A stretch of 64,000 nt of DNA from Sulfurovum sp. (GTDB taxonomy: Bacteria; Campylobacterota; Campylobacteria; Campylobacterales; Sulfurovaceae). The translations under genes and the position numbers were made by a program. Below, in pieces: positions 10,938 to 21,480 of the stretch. The DNA lies in assembly GCF_015493435.1 (NCBI RefSeq), contig NZ_WGDD01000048.1, positions 1-64,000 of the forward strand, read 5' to 3'. The notes beneath the pieces were generated by a model. The model was not told the DNA's origin and searched no databases. It worked only from the letters and a program-made list of their open reading frames with translations. Within the stretch, counting starts at the first letter, position 1, and every line of letters begins with the position of its first letter.

Positions 10938-11787
10938 ACGCATCAGTGACGGTATCAAATGGATCGGCGATCATTTCAAAGGGCTTCTGTTTCTGCTTAT
11001 CGTACTCATTCTTGTCATGCCGAAATCAGAATCCGAACTCAAACCCGCCAATTTACAGGAGATAAGGCTTTCAGGGCCGATCATAAGTTCCGACAAAGTT
11101 GTCAGAGAAATAGAGAAGGCACAAAAGGACCCTGACATAAAAGGTGTCCTTTTCAATGTCAATTCTCCCGGAGGTTCCGTACCGCCATCCATAGAGATAG
11201 CCTATGCCATCAAAGAGCTCAAAAAACACAAACCTGTCATTGCCTATGCAAGCGGCATCATGGCCAGCGGAAGCTATTATGCTTCCATTTATGCCAACAG
11301 GATCATTGCCAATCCCGGGTCGGTCATCGGTTCTATCGGAGTCATCATGGAAAGCCCTGACCTTGCAGGGATCATGAAAAAAGTCGGCATCAGTATGCAG
11401 GTGGTCAAAGAAGGTACCTACAAAGAAGCCGGTACCCCGACACGCAAATGGACACCCAAAGAGAGAGAAGAACTTCAGCGGCTTACCAAAGATACCTATG
11501 AACTCTTTGTCTCCGATGTTGCCAAAGCAAGAGGACTGGACATTAACCGTTCAAAAACATATGCCGATGCGCATATTTTCTCTTCCAAAAGAGCAAAAAA
11601 AGCAGGCCTCATTGACGAGATCGGTACCATGCATACCGCCAAAACTGAAATAGCAGCCCTGGCAAAAGTCAAAAAACCGGTCTGGAAAGAAAAAGACAAG
11701 TTGGATGCATTTTTGGAAAGCTTCGGCACCCAAAGTCTTGTAAAACTGCAGGGGTATTTTTACGGATTGAAATCCATACTTTTTTAG
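10930..11787 (+). CDS. sppA: Signal peptide peptidase SppA
   Basis: LFNVNSPGGSVPPSIEIAYAIKEL, ASGIMASGSYYASIYANRIIANPGSVIGSIGVI. Confidence 0.95.
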   Translation: MFERISDGIKWIGDHFKGLLFLLIVLILVMPKSESELKPANLQEIRLSGPIISSDKVVREIEKAQKDPDIKGVLFNVNSPGGSVPPSIEIAYAIKELKKHKPVIAYASGIMASGSYYASIYANRIIANPGSVIGSIGVIMESPDLAGIMKKVGISMQVVKEGTYKEAGTPTRKWTPKEREELQRLTKDTYELFVSDVAKARGLDINRSKTYADAHIFSSKRAKKAGLIDEIGTMHTAKTEIAALAKVKKPVWKEKDKLDAFLESFGTQSLVKLQGYFYGLKSILF

Positions 11788-11865
11788 CACATAAAAGCAT
11801 CTGCCCAGGAAAACATGATAGCCCAATGTACCGACAAATGCACAAAAGAGGAATCCCGCATCAAT

Positions 11866-13122
11866 TTATGCGGTTTTTGCGGCTGCCTGGAGGAAGTCTT
11901 TGGCGATCGCTTCCGGGTCTTCCAGACCGATGGAGATGCGGATGAGCCCTTCAGTGACGCCGAGGAACTTTCGGGTTTGGGCATCGAAGTCGCTGTATAT
12001 CGTGCTTTGCATATGCAGCGCAAGAGTGCGGTTGTCACCGATGTTGGCCGTGAGTGTAGCCATGTTCAATGCATTGAGGAAGGCAAAAGCACGTTCCGGC
12101 GTGCCGCAGTCAATGGTCAGCAGCGGTCCGCAGCCGTCGGGAAAGTCACTGCGGTAGCGCGCATGGTCTTCGCTTTTGGGAAGCGAGGGATGGTTGACCT
12201 CAATGCCCTCTGGCAGGTTTTCATCCAGTATCTGTGCAACTTTCGCAACGGAACGATTGACACGTTCTACCCTGAGCGCGAGTGTTTCAAGTCCAAGCAT
12301 TGTCAGGAACGAGCCAAAAGCATTGGCTGTCATGCCCATATCCCTGATCGCCCTTTTTTTGCAAATGGGAATAAAAGCCTTTTTACCCATCTTGTTGACG
12401 ATCTTGTGTACATCAGCATATTTTTCATTGAAAAGTTTGTCATTCTTCTCTTTGACCGGTCTGAAAACGGCAACTCCGCCAAGTGCGGCAGAATGTCCGC
12501 TCATATTTTTGGTAGAAGAGTGTACTACAATATCTGCACCCAGTGCCAGGGGCTGAACGATGAGCGGTGTGGCAGTATTGTCCACCATTAAAAGTGTTTC
12601 ATAGGTATTGCAGAGCGCTGCAATTCTTTTGATATCGGGCAGACGGAGGCTCGGATTGCCTACACTCTCCATGATCACCATTTTGACCCCCCGTTTGAGT
12701 GTGGACCCGATATGGTCAAAATCATCAACCTCGCAGAAGGTATTGCTGACACCGAAACGCTTCATGGTCTCATTGACAAGGGTATAGGTTCCGCCAAAAA
12801 AACCGCCGATACAGAGTACTTCATCCCCGGCTTTTAAAAAAGCAGTGGTCACCATGGAGATGGCGCCCATACCCGATGCAGTTGCTATAGCGCCCCATCC
12901 GCCTTCCATTCTGGCAACGACTGATTCAAGCTTGGCATTGGTCGGATTTCCGACTCTGGCATAAAGCGGCTTGTTCACTTCACCCGCAAAGATTCCTTCT
13001 GCCTCTTCGGCATCTGCGTATCCGTATGCGGCAGACGGTACTATGGTCGGTGCAATGGGTCCGGTTTTTGAACCCACACCCTGTACAAGCAGTGTATTAA
13101 AATAATCGAAATCTTTTGTCAT
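11866..13122 (-). CDS. metY: PLP-dependent Cys/Met metabolism enzyme (O-acetylhomoserine sulfhydrylase type)
   Basis: 418 aa, YARVGNPTNAKLE, MVDNTATPLIVQPLALGADIVVHSSTKNMSGHS. Confidence 0.8.
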   Translation of the reverse strand: MTKDFDYFNTLLVQGVGSKTGPIAPTIVPSAAYGYADAEEAEGIFAGEVNKPLYARVGNPTNAKLESVVARMEGGWGAIATASGMGAISMVTTAFLKAGDEVLCIGGFFGGTYTLVNETMKRFGVSNTFCEVDDFDHIGSTLKRGVKMVIMESVGNPSLRLPDIKRIAALCNTYETLLMVDNTATPLIVQPLALGADIVVHSSTKNMSGHSAALGGVAVFRPVKEKNDKLFNEKYADVHKIVNKMGKKAFIPICKKRAIRDMGMTANAFGSFLTMLGLETLALRVERVNRSVAKVAQILDENLPEGIEVNHPSLPKSEDHARYRSDFPDGCGPLLTIDCGTPERAFAFLNALNMATLTANIGDNRTLALHMQSTIYSDFDAQTRKFLGVTEGLIRISIGLEDPEAIAKDFLQAAAKTA

Positions 13123-13130
13123 CTCTGTTC

Positions 13131-13544
13131 CTATATGGAGTAATTCAAGGTATGATTGGCTTTTTGCTGATAATTCTTGAGTTCGGAAAGAGGAATGTCA
13201 AATACATTCGCCACTCCTTCCCGTATATCTTCCCAGAAGAGTTTCAGTGTCGGATTGTCGGTCCGGCAGACATCGGAAAGCGCATCCGTCTCCAGGATCA
13301 TCACAATATCCTTCAGCGTAATATCTTTAAGCGGTTTAGCCAGTTTGTACCCGCCGTGAGCTCCCTTGACACTGATAAGAATGCTCTTTTTTCGGAGTTC
13401 CAGAAGTATCTGTTCCAAAAAGTTCTGGGGGACAGCCGCCCGGGAAGCGATATCTTTGATCTTGAGGACTGCATCCTCCTGTACCTGACTGAGTTCATGG
13501 AGTGCCGCGACCGCATAGATCGTTTTAGTTGAAATACCTGTCAT
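13131..13544 (-). CDS. Rrf2 family transcriptional regulator
   Basis: TKTIYAVAALHELSQ, VPQNFLEQILLELRKKSILISVKGAHGGYKLAKP. Confidence 0.9.
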   Translation of the reverse strand: MTGISTKTIYAVAALHELSQVQEDAVLKIKDIASRAAVPQNFLEQILLELRKKSILISVKGAHGGYKLAKPLKDITLKDIVMILETDALSDVCRTDNPTLKLFWEDIREGVANVFDIPLSELKNYQQKANHTLNYSI

Positions 13545-13983
13545 ACTGTAATTTTGCCTTTATGATTTGAAGGACGTAGTATATCCTACATCCTATACAA
13601 AAATCGAACAATGCTTCAAGCAAGGCACAGAAAAGTAACACAACTGCTGCCGCTACAGCGGCCGCTGCAAAACCAAAACTGTAAAGTACCAAAGCAAAAA
13701 ATGCGGTTCCAAGACCAAGGTAAAGAGCAAAACGTTTGGGGGATTCATCGCAGAATCTCGGTGTTGCACCCCACATTGAAAGGATGAACTTTCCCGTCAT
13801 GGAGAAGAGGCTCAGTTCCGGTCTTCGAAACGCTCTTACGGTAAAATCGAAAATGATAATAAAAAGAAACAGTCCTGCCTGCGTAAAAAGGAACAATGCT
13901 GTAAAAAGTGCAACCTGCGAAGAGATCATTCTGGACATATTCGCATCAACCCTTCTTGTTGATATGGGGCATGATGGTGACAT
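13525..13983 (-). CDS. DUF4395-like membrane protein
   Basis: CPISTRRVDANMSRMISSQVALFTALFL and FDFTVRAFRRPELSLF; start placed at MSPSCPIS. Confidence 0.65.
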   Translation of the reverse strand: MSPSCPISTRRVDANMSRMISSQVALFTALFLFTQAGLFLFIIIFDFTVRAFRRPELSLFSMTGKFILSMWGATPRFCDESPKRFALYLGLGTAFFALVLYSFGFAAAAVAAAVVLLFCALLEALFDFCIGCRIYYVLQIIKAKLQYDRYFN

Positions 13984-14040
13984 GTTTTCTCCTTGGCAGT
14001 ACACAGTGTGTAAGAAATATATCTTGGGCACCTCTAAATA

Positions 14041-14160
14041 CCCCAGGTCTCTACAAGATACCCGGTTCCAAAGTCAGTTAACAATAGAAGGAGGCTGCAA
14101 CTTTTCCCCAAGGGGTCAAACCGGGTATCCCTTGTCCATTGTACAGATTCTGGGGTTTTT
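14041..14160. other. Structured intergenic element, candidate ncRNA or leader RNA
   Basis: Nested inverted repeats CCCCAG/CTGGGG, GATACCCGGTT/AACCGGGTATC, internal hairpins, followed on + strand by TTTTT. Confidence 0.45.
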
Positions 14161-14243
14161 AGAAGTGCTTGACAATAATGATGAGCGTAGTTTAACCAAA
14201 ATAATTTTTAAAGTCAAGTAAATCTATAGAATTTATTGTAATT

Positions 14244-15389
14244 TTAGAATTTCAGCCTGAATTCTGTACCCTCGGCAGGTATAGAATCAAGTTTTATGCC
14301 TATATTGTATTGGCTGCAAATACTTTTTACAATACTTAGCCCGATACCGAAACCGCCTGAATAGGAGGTACCTCTCCTGAATTTTTCAAAGATCTCTTTT
14401 TGCTGTTCGGGCTCAATGCCTATACCGTGGTCCCTGATATGAAAGACCTTGTCTTTCAGGGAGATTTCTATCTCGGATCTCGGAGACGAGTATTTGATGG
14501 CATTGCCGATGAGATTTCCAAAAAGAAGAGAAGCCTGGGCTTCAGGGATAGCGAAAAGCATCTCTTCCAGATCGGTTTTGAAGCTGATACGTTTGATCTC
14601 TGCAAGTCCGCTGTAATATGCTATGCTTTTCTCCAAAATTTCTTTCAGGTCAACCACTTCCGTGCTCTCTTTCCTGCTTGAAAAATTCAAATAGGTCAGG
14701 GAACGGTAAATATCATAAAGCTGTTTGGTACTGATGGAAATGTTATTAAGCGTTTTGGCCGTACACTCCCCGCGCTTCAAAGCCTGGTCTGTCGACATAT
14801 GCAATGAGGTAATAGGCGTATTGAGCTCATGGGTCACATCATTGATGAAACGCTCTATCTGTCTTACACGCTGGTGAACGGGTTTCATAAAAAGCTTGGA
14901 GAGTACCCAGGCGATAAGGGCAATGGCAAAAGCAACGATGCCCAGTACGGCCAATACAGAATCTTTCAACTTATGCAGCTGTGCTTTGAGTGTATCGGAT
15001 TGTACAGCAACATAAGAGATATTGAGGTGTTCCCGCGGTGCATCTGAGATCAATACGTTATAACCGTCTACAAGAAAATATCCCGGTCTGATATGCATAT
15101 TCGGATCGACAAGTCTTCCCTCCGTCACTTTTCCCTGTGTATTGATCAGGGCTAAAATCATCTCTTTGGGAACAGCCATAGCTTGCAGCGGTGTCCCATG
15201 CATATGTGCCATGATGATCTCACCTGACTTTTTATCGGCAATATGTTCCAGTTTATAGTATGTTTCCTTTTCAAGCGCATGTTTTTGTGCCGTGTAGTAC
15301 CAGAAACCTGTCAGGGAAAGCAGGAAAAAAGAGGAAACGATATAAAGTCCCAGAAAGGAATAAAAGGATTTCTTTTCCAGATCATTCAT
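14244..15389 (-). CDS. Sensor histidine kinase (OmpR-type partner)
   Basis: Two TM segments, THELNTPITSLHMS H-box, IRDHGIGIEPEQQKEIFEKFRRG; start placed at MNDLEKK. Confidence 0.9.
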   Translation of the reverse strand: MNDLEKKSFYSFLGLYIVSSFFLLSLTGFWYYTAQKHALEKETYYKLEHIADKKSGEIIMAHMHGTPLQAMAVPKEMILALINTQGKVTEGRLVDPNMHIRPGYFLVDGYNVLISDAPREHLNISYVAVQSDTLKAQLHKLKDSVLAVLGIVAFAIALIAWVLSKLFMKPVHQRVRQIERFINDVTHELNTPITSLHMSTDQALKRGECTAKTLNNISISTKQLYDIYRSLTYLNFSSRKESTEVVDLKEILEKSIAYYSGLAEIKRISFKTDLEEMLFAIPEAQASLLFGNLIGNAIKYSSPRSEIEISLKDKVFHIRDHGIGIEPEQQKEIFEKFRRGTSYSGGFGIGLSIVKSICSQYNIGIKLDSIPAEGTEFRLKF

Positions 15390-16035
15390 AACGGTATCCC
15401 ATACCCCTCTGTGTAACAATTTTGTCAGGGCCTATTACTTCTCGCAGATTGCGAATGTAGGAGCGCAGTGTCGCATCGCTCGGAAGCGCATCGAATTCCC
15501 AAAGATTCTGTATCAGCTCTTCCGTACTGATCAGCCTTTGAGGATGCGCAATGAAATATTCCAGTATTTCACACTCTTTGGGACGCAGCGTCATTTCATT
15601 TGTACCGTCACTGACCATATGCTTTTTGGGGTAGTAGGTCAGTTTCCCATCCAGCGTGACAGGGGCATCCTGTTCGATACGGAACAACACCTTGCTCTTT
15701 TCGATACGCAGTCTCAACTCTTCAAGTTCAAACGGTTTGCGTATGTAGTCATGCGCCCCTACATTGAAACTCTCTTTAAGGTGTGCCGTATCTTCATAGG
15801 CGGTAATGATAATGGCCGGAGTGGTATCGTTAAAACTTCTCAGCTCTTCCAGCAGTTCTATACCGCTTTTACCCGGTACATTGATATCAAAGATGAAAAG
15901 GTCATACGATTCTTCATCTATGAACTCCTGGGCCTCTGCCGAATCGAATGCTCTGTGTGTCGTGTAGTATTGCTGCAGATAATCGGTCACAATGTCTCCA
16001 AGGACCGGATCATCTTCCATCAGTAGTATCTTCAC
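15382..16035 (-). CDS. OmpR-family response regulator
   Basis: MKILLMEDDPVLGDIV receiver plus winged-helix TLRSYIRNLREVIGPDKIVTQRGMGYRYE. Confidence 0.93.
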   Translation of the reverse strand: MKILLMEDDPVLGDIVTDYLQQYYTTHRAFDSAEAQEFIDEESYDLFIFDINVPGKSGIELLEELRSFNDTTPAIIITAYEDTAHLKESFNVGAHDYIRKPFELEELRLRIEKSKVLFRIEQDAPVTLDGKLTYYPKKHMVSDGTNEMTLRPKECEILEYFIAHPQRLISTEELIQNLWEFDALPSDATLRSYIRNLREVIGPDKIVTQRGMGYRYE

Positions 16036-16086
16036 CCTTCTCTCCTTGATTGCAGGTATCTGTTTTTTATTTTACTATAATCACGC

Positions 16087-18465
16087 CTATAATTTCACAT
16101 TCTTCAGTCTCAAAGAATTGGAAATGACAGAAACGGAAGAAAAGCTCATCGCTGCCGCAGCAATGACAGGAGAGAGCAAAATGCCAAAGGACGGGTAAAG
16201 CACTCCGGCCGCCACAGGTACACCCAAAGCATTGTAGATAAAGGCAAAAAAGAGGTTCTGGCGAATATTTCCCATCGTAGAACGGCTCAGCCTGATCGCT
16301 CTGATAATACCGGTAAGATCTCCTTTGACCAGAGTCACACCCGCACTTTCCATCGCGACATCGGTACCTGTACCCATGGCTATACCCACATGTGCCTGTG
16401 CCAGTGCGGGAGCATCGTTAACGCCGTCCCCTGCCATGGCTACATGTCTGCCTTCCTTCTGAAGTACCTGGACGACTTTTGATTTTTCTTCAGGAGAAAC
16501 TTCTGCCTGAACTCTGTCAATATTCAGTTTGGAAGCAACCGCTTTGGCTGTCGTTTCGTTGTCTCCCGTCAGCATGACCACTTCTATGCCCTGTTCATGC
16601 AGCTGCCTGATGGCGTCATGCGTTGTTTCCTTTATGGGATCCATCACTCCCAGAAGACCTGCCGCCTTGCCGTCTACCGCGATAAGCATCACTGTCTGTC
16701 CCTCTTGCCTGTAACGGTCGGCGCGTTCCGGAAGATCTTCGGCATCGATTCCCAGTCTCTCAAAGAGTTTGACATTGCCGATCGCCACTTTACTGCCGTC
16801 AACCACACCTGTTACCCCTTCTCCCGTCACAGAATCAAACTCTGTGCTTTTACCCAGCTCAAGCTCTCTGTTTCCCGCACCTTCCACAATGGCTTCGGCA
16901 AGAGGATGCTCACTTGCTTTCTCCAAGGTGGCAGCGGCTTTAAGCATGCTGTTTTCATCGATGCCTTCCTGGGCTTCCAGAGTGACGAGTGTCGGTTTTC
17001 CCTCGGTCAGGGTACCTGTTTTATCCACCACAAGTGTATCGACCTTTTCCAGTATTTCCAGTGCTTCGGCATTTTTAATGAGCACTCCCATGGAGGCACC
17101 CTTGCCTGTACCGACCATGATGGAAACAGGTGTGGCCAGACCAAGTGCACACGGACAGGCGATAATAAGCACTGCTACAGCAGAGACGACCGCATAGGCC
17201 AGACGGGGTTCGGGCCCCCAGAAATACCATCCTGTAAAGGCAAATACCGATATGGCCACAACAATAGGTACGAAATAGCTCGAAACGACATCTGCAAGTT
17301 TTTGGATAGGTGCACGTGAACGCTGTGCCTGTGCCACCATGGTCACGATCTGCGACAGCAGTGTATCTGCTCCGACCTTCTGTGCTTCGATCAGTATGGA
17401 ACCTGTTGCATTGACCGTGGCACCGATCACACTGTCCCCTGCTTTTTTGGGTACGGCTACAGGTTCTCCAGTGATCATCGATTCATCTACATTGCTCTCC
17501 CCGTCAGTCACTACACCGTCCACGGGGATCTTGTCCCCGGGCCGTATACGCAAAATGTCTCCAACTGCCACGGCTTCAAGCGCGATATCTTCTTCTCTGC
17601 CGTCTTCCCTGACGATACGTGCGGTATTGGGTGCCAGCCCAAGCAGTTTCTGAATGGCGGTATTGGTCTGGGAACGAGCGCGAAGTTCCAAGACCTGTCC
17701 CAAAAGCACCAGTGCCACAATGACCGCCGAAGCTTCAAAATAAACATGGACCAGTCCGCCTTCAAAACGCATCTTCGGAGGAAAGATATGAGGAAAAAGC
17801 AGTGCAACCATACTGTAAAGCCATGCTGCTCCTACCCCCAGGGCGATCAGTGTGAACATATTGAGGTTCCAGGTTTTCACAGAGTTGACACCTCTCACAA
17901 AGAAAGGCCAGCCTCCCCAGAGTACTACCGGTGTCGCCAGTGCGAATTCTATCCACTGCACTGCACGCATAGAAAGTCCGGAAGGCAGCCATTGCGGTGC
18001 CAGATCCGCCACCATTGCCAGCAGAAAGACCGGTATGGCCAGAAGGGTGCTGATTTTGAATCTGCGCGTCATATCAGCCAGTTCTTCATTCTCCTCTTCT
18101 TTGAGGCTCGTGACGACCGGCTCAAGTGCCATACCGCATATAGGACAGCTCCCCGGACCTTTTTGGCGAATTTCAGGATGCATCGGACAGGTATAGATTT
18201 TACTGTCTGAACCTGTCTCTGTTTCTGCTGCATCTGCACCGGCAGGGTGATGTTCATGCAGATCAGGGATATCCAGCGGCCTGCAGGAGATACAGGATGC
18301 ATCTGTTTTATCCTTTTTCATACTGTATTTTTGCGGTTCTTCCATGAAAGTATCTTGACACTTCTGTGAGCAGAAGTAGTATGTGTTGCCGTCAAACAGA
18401 GTGTCTAACCCGGTATCTTCCAATATTTCCATGCCGCAGACGGGATCTTTCAATAATGTTTTCAT
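16087..18465 (-). CDS. copA: Copper-translocating P-type ATPase with N-terminal YHS and heavy-metal-binding domains
   Basis: [16 protein letters not shown] (YHS), [55 protein letters not shown]. Confidence 0.95.
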   Translation of the reverse strand: MKTLLKDPVCGMEILEDTGLDTLFDGNTYYFCSQKCQDTFMEEPQKYSMKKDKTDASCISCRPLDIPDLHEHHPAGADAAETETGSDSKIYTCPMHPEIRQKGPGSCPICGMALEPVVTSLKEEENEELADMTRRFKISTLLAIPVFLLAMVADLAPQWLPSGLSMRAVQWIEFALATPVVLWGGWPFFVRGVNSVKTWNLNMFTLIALGVGAAWLYSMVALLFPHIFPPKMRFEGGLVHVYFEASAVIVALVLLGQVLELRARSQTNTAIQKLLGLAPNTARIVREDGREEDIALEAVAVGDILRIRPGDKIPVDGVVTDGESNVDESMITGEPVAVPKKAGDSVIGATVNATGSILIEAQKVGADTLLSQIVTMVAQAQRSRAPIQKLADVVSSYFVPIVVAISVFAFTGWYFWGPEPRLAYAVVSAVAVLIIACPCALGLATPVSIMVGTGKGASMGVLIKNAEALEILEKVDTLVVDKTGTLTEGKPTLVTLEAQEGIDENSMLKAAATLEKASEHPLAEAIVEGAGNRELELGKSTEFDSVTGEGVTGVVDGSKVAIGNVKLFERLGIDAEDLPERADRYRQEGQTVMLIAVDGKAAGLLGVMDPIKETTHDAIRQLHEQGIEVVMLTGDNETTAKAVASKLNIDRVQAEVSPEEKSKVVQVLQKEGRHVAMAGDGVNDAPALAQAHVGIAMGTGTDVAMESAGVTLVKGDLTGIIRAIRLSRSTMGNIRQNLFFAFIYNALGVPVAAGVLYPSFGILLSPVIAAAAMSFSSVSVISNSLRLKNVKL

Positions 18466-18491
18466 TTCTAATCCTTTAGTCATTATTTGGC

Positions 18492-18525
18492 ATTATAGAA
18501 CTTTTTCGTGCACCTTATGTGCATA
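18492..18525 (-). promoter_or_regulatory. Putative 11-bp direct-repeat operator and -10 for copA
   Basis: Minus strand ATGCACATAAGGTGCACGAAAAAGTTCTATAATG: two GCAC half-sites 11 bp apart, TATAAT. Confidence 0.5.
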
Positions 18526-18553
18526 ATGCTTTTTTATATAAGTTAATAGTCTT

Positions 18554-18586
18554 TTCACATAAATTACACAATAATTTGGTTATAAT
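18554..18586 (+). promoter_or_regulatory. Putative 11-bp direct-repeat operator and -10 for DUF302 gene
   Basis: TTCACATAAATTACACAATAATTTGGTTATAAT; CACA half-sites 11 bp apart. Confidence 0.4.
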
Positions 18587-18615
18587 GCAAAAATAATTTA
18601 CACGAAGGATAACAA

Positions 18616-19194
18616 ATGATCAAAACCATACTTGCGTTTATCGGTACGCTCGCGCTTGTTGCTGCCATAGCAATGTTCGTTATGTTCGGAGGCATGATCT
18701 CCAAAGTCAGTACACTTGACTCCGGTGCCATGCCTGCCTATATGAAAATGTTCAACACTGTTCTTGAAACAGGGAATGCTGCCGAAGCCATGGTGCTCGA
18801 ATACAAAGTAGACAAAGAGGTTACCAACGATGAAGTGGCAGAGTCGGTCAAAGCGCTGACGGAAAACCACAATATGCGTCTTACAGGAGATGTCAAAATG
18901 TTCACCAAGAAAGATGCCAAGCCCAATGAAGTCAAACATGCACGTATCTTTTCACTCTGCAGCTTGTTCATTGCCAAGAAATTTCTCAATTTCTCCCACT
19001 ACTATGGCGGTTTCATGCCCTGCCGAATCATGCTTATCGAAATGGGCAACGGTGACCGTTTCCTCTACACCATGGATTTGACACTGATGATACACGGAGG
19101 AAGAACGCTGCCGCCTGAAATGCTTAAAATGGCACAAACCGTACAAACTGCCATGGAAGACATTTCCGCCCGTTCAGCCAAAGGTGATTTCTAA
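18616..19194 (+). CDS. Membrane-anchored DUF302 protein
   Basis: 192 aa, N-terminal TM, VAESVKALTENHNMRLTGDV...LPCRI-like (FMPCRIMLIEMGNG) DUF302 pattern. Confidence 0.65.
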   Translation: MIKTILAFIGTLALVAAIAMFVMFGGMISKVSTLDSGAMPAYMKMFNTVLETGNAAEAMVLEYKVDKEVTNDEVAESVKALTENHNMRLTGDVKMFTKKDAKPNEVKHARIFSLCSLFIAKKFLNFSHYYGGFMPCRIMLIEMGNGDRFLYTMDLTLMIHGGRTLPPEMLKMAQTVQTAMEDISARSAKGDF

Positions 19195-19200
19195 TCACCT
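19182..19200. other. Perfect hairpin overlapping stop codon of the DUF302 gene
   Basis: AGGTGATT-TCT-AATCACCT. Confidence 0.5.
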
Positions 19201-19271
19201 GTTCCTGTTCTGCATTCATTTCCAGTCTCTTTTTGGGACGGGGAACAACTTCTGGTTTATCAATCCATATA

Positions 19272-19299
19272 CACACTCCATGCACACTCTACCGATACT
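19272..19299 (+). promoter_or_regulatory. Putative 11-bp direct-repeat operator and -10 for multicopper oxidase
   Basis: CACACTCCATGCACACTCTACCGATACT. Confidence 0.5.
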
Positions 19300-19380
19300 A
19301 TTTCTTTTGAATACAGTTTTAATGAAGTATACCATCAGAGCTACAGTTGCCTGATAAATTCAAATGAAGGAATACCATCA

Positions 19381-20817
19381 ATGGAAAGAAGAACATTTTT
19401 AACACTCAGCAGTGTAACAGCCCTTTATGTCCTGAGCGGATGCGGAGGCAGTACAGGTACAATGAATGATACAACACCCGGTGGCGAAAACCCTGGCGGA
19501 GGAGGTACCCCTGCTGCCGGTACACTGCCTGTTCCGACACTCTTAAAACCGACGGACAGAAACGGTACACAGCACTATGACCTTAATATTATAGAGAGTA
19601 CCCATACATTTTTTGAAGGTACCGACACCCAAACCTATGCCGTGGACAGCAGCTATCTCGGTCCTACTCTTTTGCTCAGAAACGGCGACAAAGTTTCCAT
19701 CAACTATACCAATATGCTCAATGAGAAAATCAGCATGCACGGGCACGGTATGCATCTTCCCGCAAAAATGGACGGTACGGCACATCAGGAATTCCTGCCC
19801 GGATACAGCTGGTCGGCAGAATATACAGTAAAACAGAAAGCATGTACAAACTGGTATCATCCGCATACCCTCCACAAAACAGCCGAGCAGGTGTACAAAG
19901 GCATTGCCGGTCTGATCATCATAGAGGACAGTGAAAGTGACAGGCTTGATCTTCCCAAACGCTATGGAGAAGATGATATTCCACTCGTACTTCAGGACAG
20001 AAAGTTCAATGCCGACGGCCAAATCGTCTACACTCCGTCCAGACAGGAAATCATGCGCGGGTACACAGGCGATACCTTCATTGCCAACGGTGCCATCGAA
20101 CCGACTTTTGAAGCAGAAGCCAAAGAAATACGTTTTCGCATTCTAAACGGTTCCAATTCTACTGTCTATGAACTGGGTTTTTCTGACGGCAGGACCTTTA
20201 GACAGATCGCAACGGACAATGCTTTTCTTGAATCACCTGTACGTATGAACAGGCTGGTCCTCTCCCCTGCCGAAAGAGCAGAGATCGTAGTTGATTTTAC
20301 AGGAGAACTGAACAGAGCACTGACACTTCATGAATTCAATTACGGAAAAACTTTTGTAAAGATCAATGTATCTAAGAATCCTGCTTCTTCCACGGTTCTG
20401 CCTGCCCAGCTGACTGCTTTGGATACACTGGGAACGGCCGTAAACACACGGTCGTTTTCTTTGGGAGGAAGAATGGGAAATTTTACTATTAACGGCAGAT
20501 CCATGGACATCAATGTCATTAATGAAACCGTTTCCCTGGGTCAAACAGAAGAATGGACGGTAACCAATACCATGAACATCGACCATAATTTTCATATTCA
20601 CGCAACACATTTCAGACTGGTAAAGAGAAACGGGCGCACCAATATTGCTGCCAATGAACAGGGATACAAAGATACTGTCTATATTCCGGCCGGAGAGAAT
20701 GTCACTTTCCGGGTAAAAATGACAGATTACACCGATGCCGCCATACCGTACATGTACCACTGTCATTTCCTTGAACACGAAGACAACGGTATGATGGGCC
20801 AGTTTACCGTGGTGTGA
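19381..20817 (+). CDS. Multicopper oxidase (CueO/SufI type), exported
   Basis: 478 aa, RR-type signal with lipobox-like LSGC, HGHGMH, WYHPH, HNFHIHATHF, MYHCHFLEHEDNGMMGQF copper sites. Confidence 0.93.
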   Translation: MERRTFLTLSSVTALYVLSGCGGSTGTMNDTTPGGENPGGGGTPAAGTLPVPTLLKPTDRNGTQHYDLNIIESTHTFFEGTDTQTYAVDSSYLGPTLLLRNGDKVSINYTNMLNEKISMHGHGMHLPAKMDGTAHQEFLPGYSWSAEYTVKQKACTNWYHPHTLHKTAEQVYKGIAGLIIIEDSESDRLDLPKRYGEDDIPLVLQDRKFNADGQIVYTPSRQEIMRGYTGDTFIANGAIEPTFEAEAKEIRFRILNGSNSTVYELGFSDGRTFRQIATDNAFLESPVRMNRLVLSPAERAEIVVDFTGELNRALTLHEFNYGKTFVKINVSKNPASSTVLPAQLTALDTLGTAVNTRSFSLGGRMGNFTINGRSMDINVINETVSLGQTEEWTVTNTMNIDHNFHIHATHFRLVKRNGRTNIAANEQGYKDTVYIPAGENVTFRVKMTDYTDAAIPYMYHCHFLEHEDNGMMGQFTVV

Positions 20818-20830
20818 TGAAACATTCATT

Positions 20831-20858
20831 CACATTAAATTCACATTGATGCTATACT
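20831..20858 (+). promoter_or_regulatory. Putative 11-bp direct-repeat operator and -10 for cytochrome gene
   Basis: CACATTAAATTCACATTGATGCTATACT. Confidence 0.5.
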
Positions 20859-20892
20859 ATAGGAAAACAAAACCAAATGATAAGGATACACA

Positions 20893-21417
20893 ATGAAAAG
20901 AACACTACTTGTTACAGCAGGTTTGCTCCTCTCCACACTGGCACTCTCCGCCAACAACAGCGGAGAAGAAATTTTCAAGGCAAAATGCAGTGCCTGTCAC
21001 CTGCTTCAGGCACCTGGAGCTATGTATAAACCGGGAACACCTGAGTTCAGACAGGCTATGAACGATCTTAAAGCACCGCCTATGGCCAAAGTTGCATCAA
21101 TGATCAAAATGAAATATGAAACCAAAGAAGCATTTGCCAAATTTGTAAATGACTACATCACAACACCTGATGCTTCAAAAACCGTTTGTATGAAAAATGC
21201 TGTAAAAGGATTTGGCTTGATGCCTGCGATCGGAAAATCAATGAGTACAGAAGAGAAAAAAACCGTCGCGGAATGGATATACAACAATGCCAAAGCAACA
21301 CCTATGATGAAAAAAATGAAATGCGCTGCAGGAAAATGCGGCGGAGGTATGATGAAAAATGCACCTGCCAAAGAACACACTATGAAATGTGCTCCCGGAA
21401 AATGCGGAGGGAAATAA
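20893..21417 (+). CDS. Periplasmic c-type cytochrome with Cys-rich MKCxxGKCGG tail repeats
   Basis: Signal peptide, CSACH heme motif, C-terminal MKCAAGKCGGG and MKCAPGKCGGK. Confidence 0.85.
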   Translation: MKRTLLVTAGLLLSTLALSANNSGEEIFKAKCSACHLLQAPGAMYKPGTPEFRQAMNDLKAPPMAKVASMIKMKYETKEAFAKFVNDYITTPDASKTVCMKNAVKGFGLMPAIGKSMSTEEKKTVAEWIYNNAKATPMMKKMKCAAGKCGGGMMKNAPAKEHTMKCAPGKCGGK

Positions 21418-21480
21418 GACGTATTTTTTCTGTCTTTCCCTTTTTCCCGCACGATATGCGGGGAAGCCTACTGTGGGAAA

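Noticed and set aside
14041-14160. Integron attC site
   Set aside because: Lacks R'/R'' core sites (GTTRRRY) in the right positions despite palindromic layout
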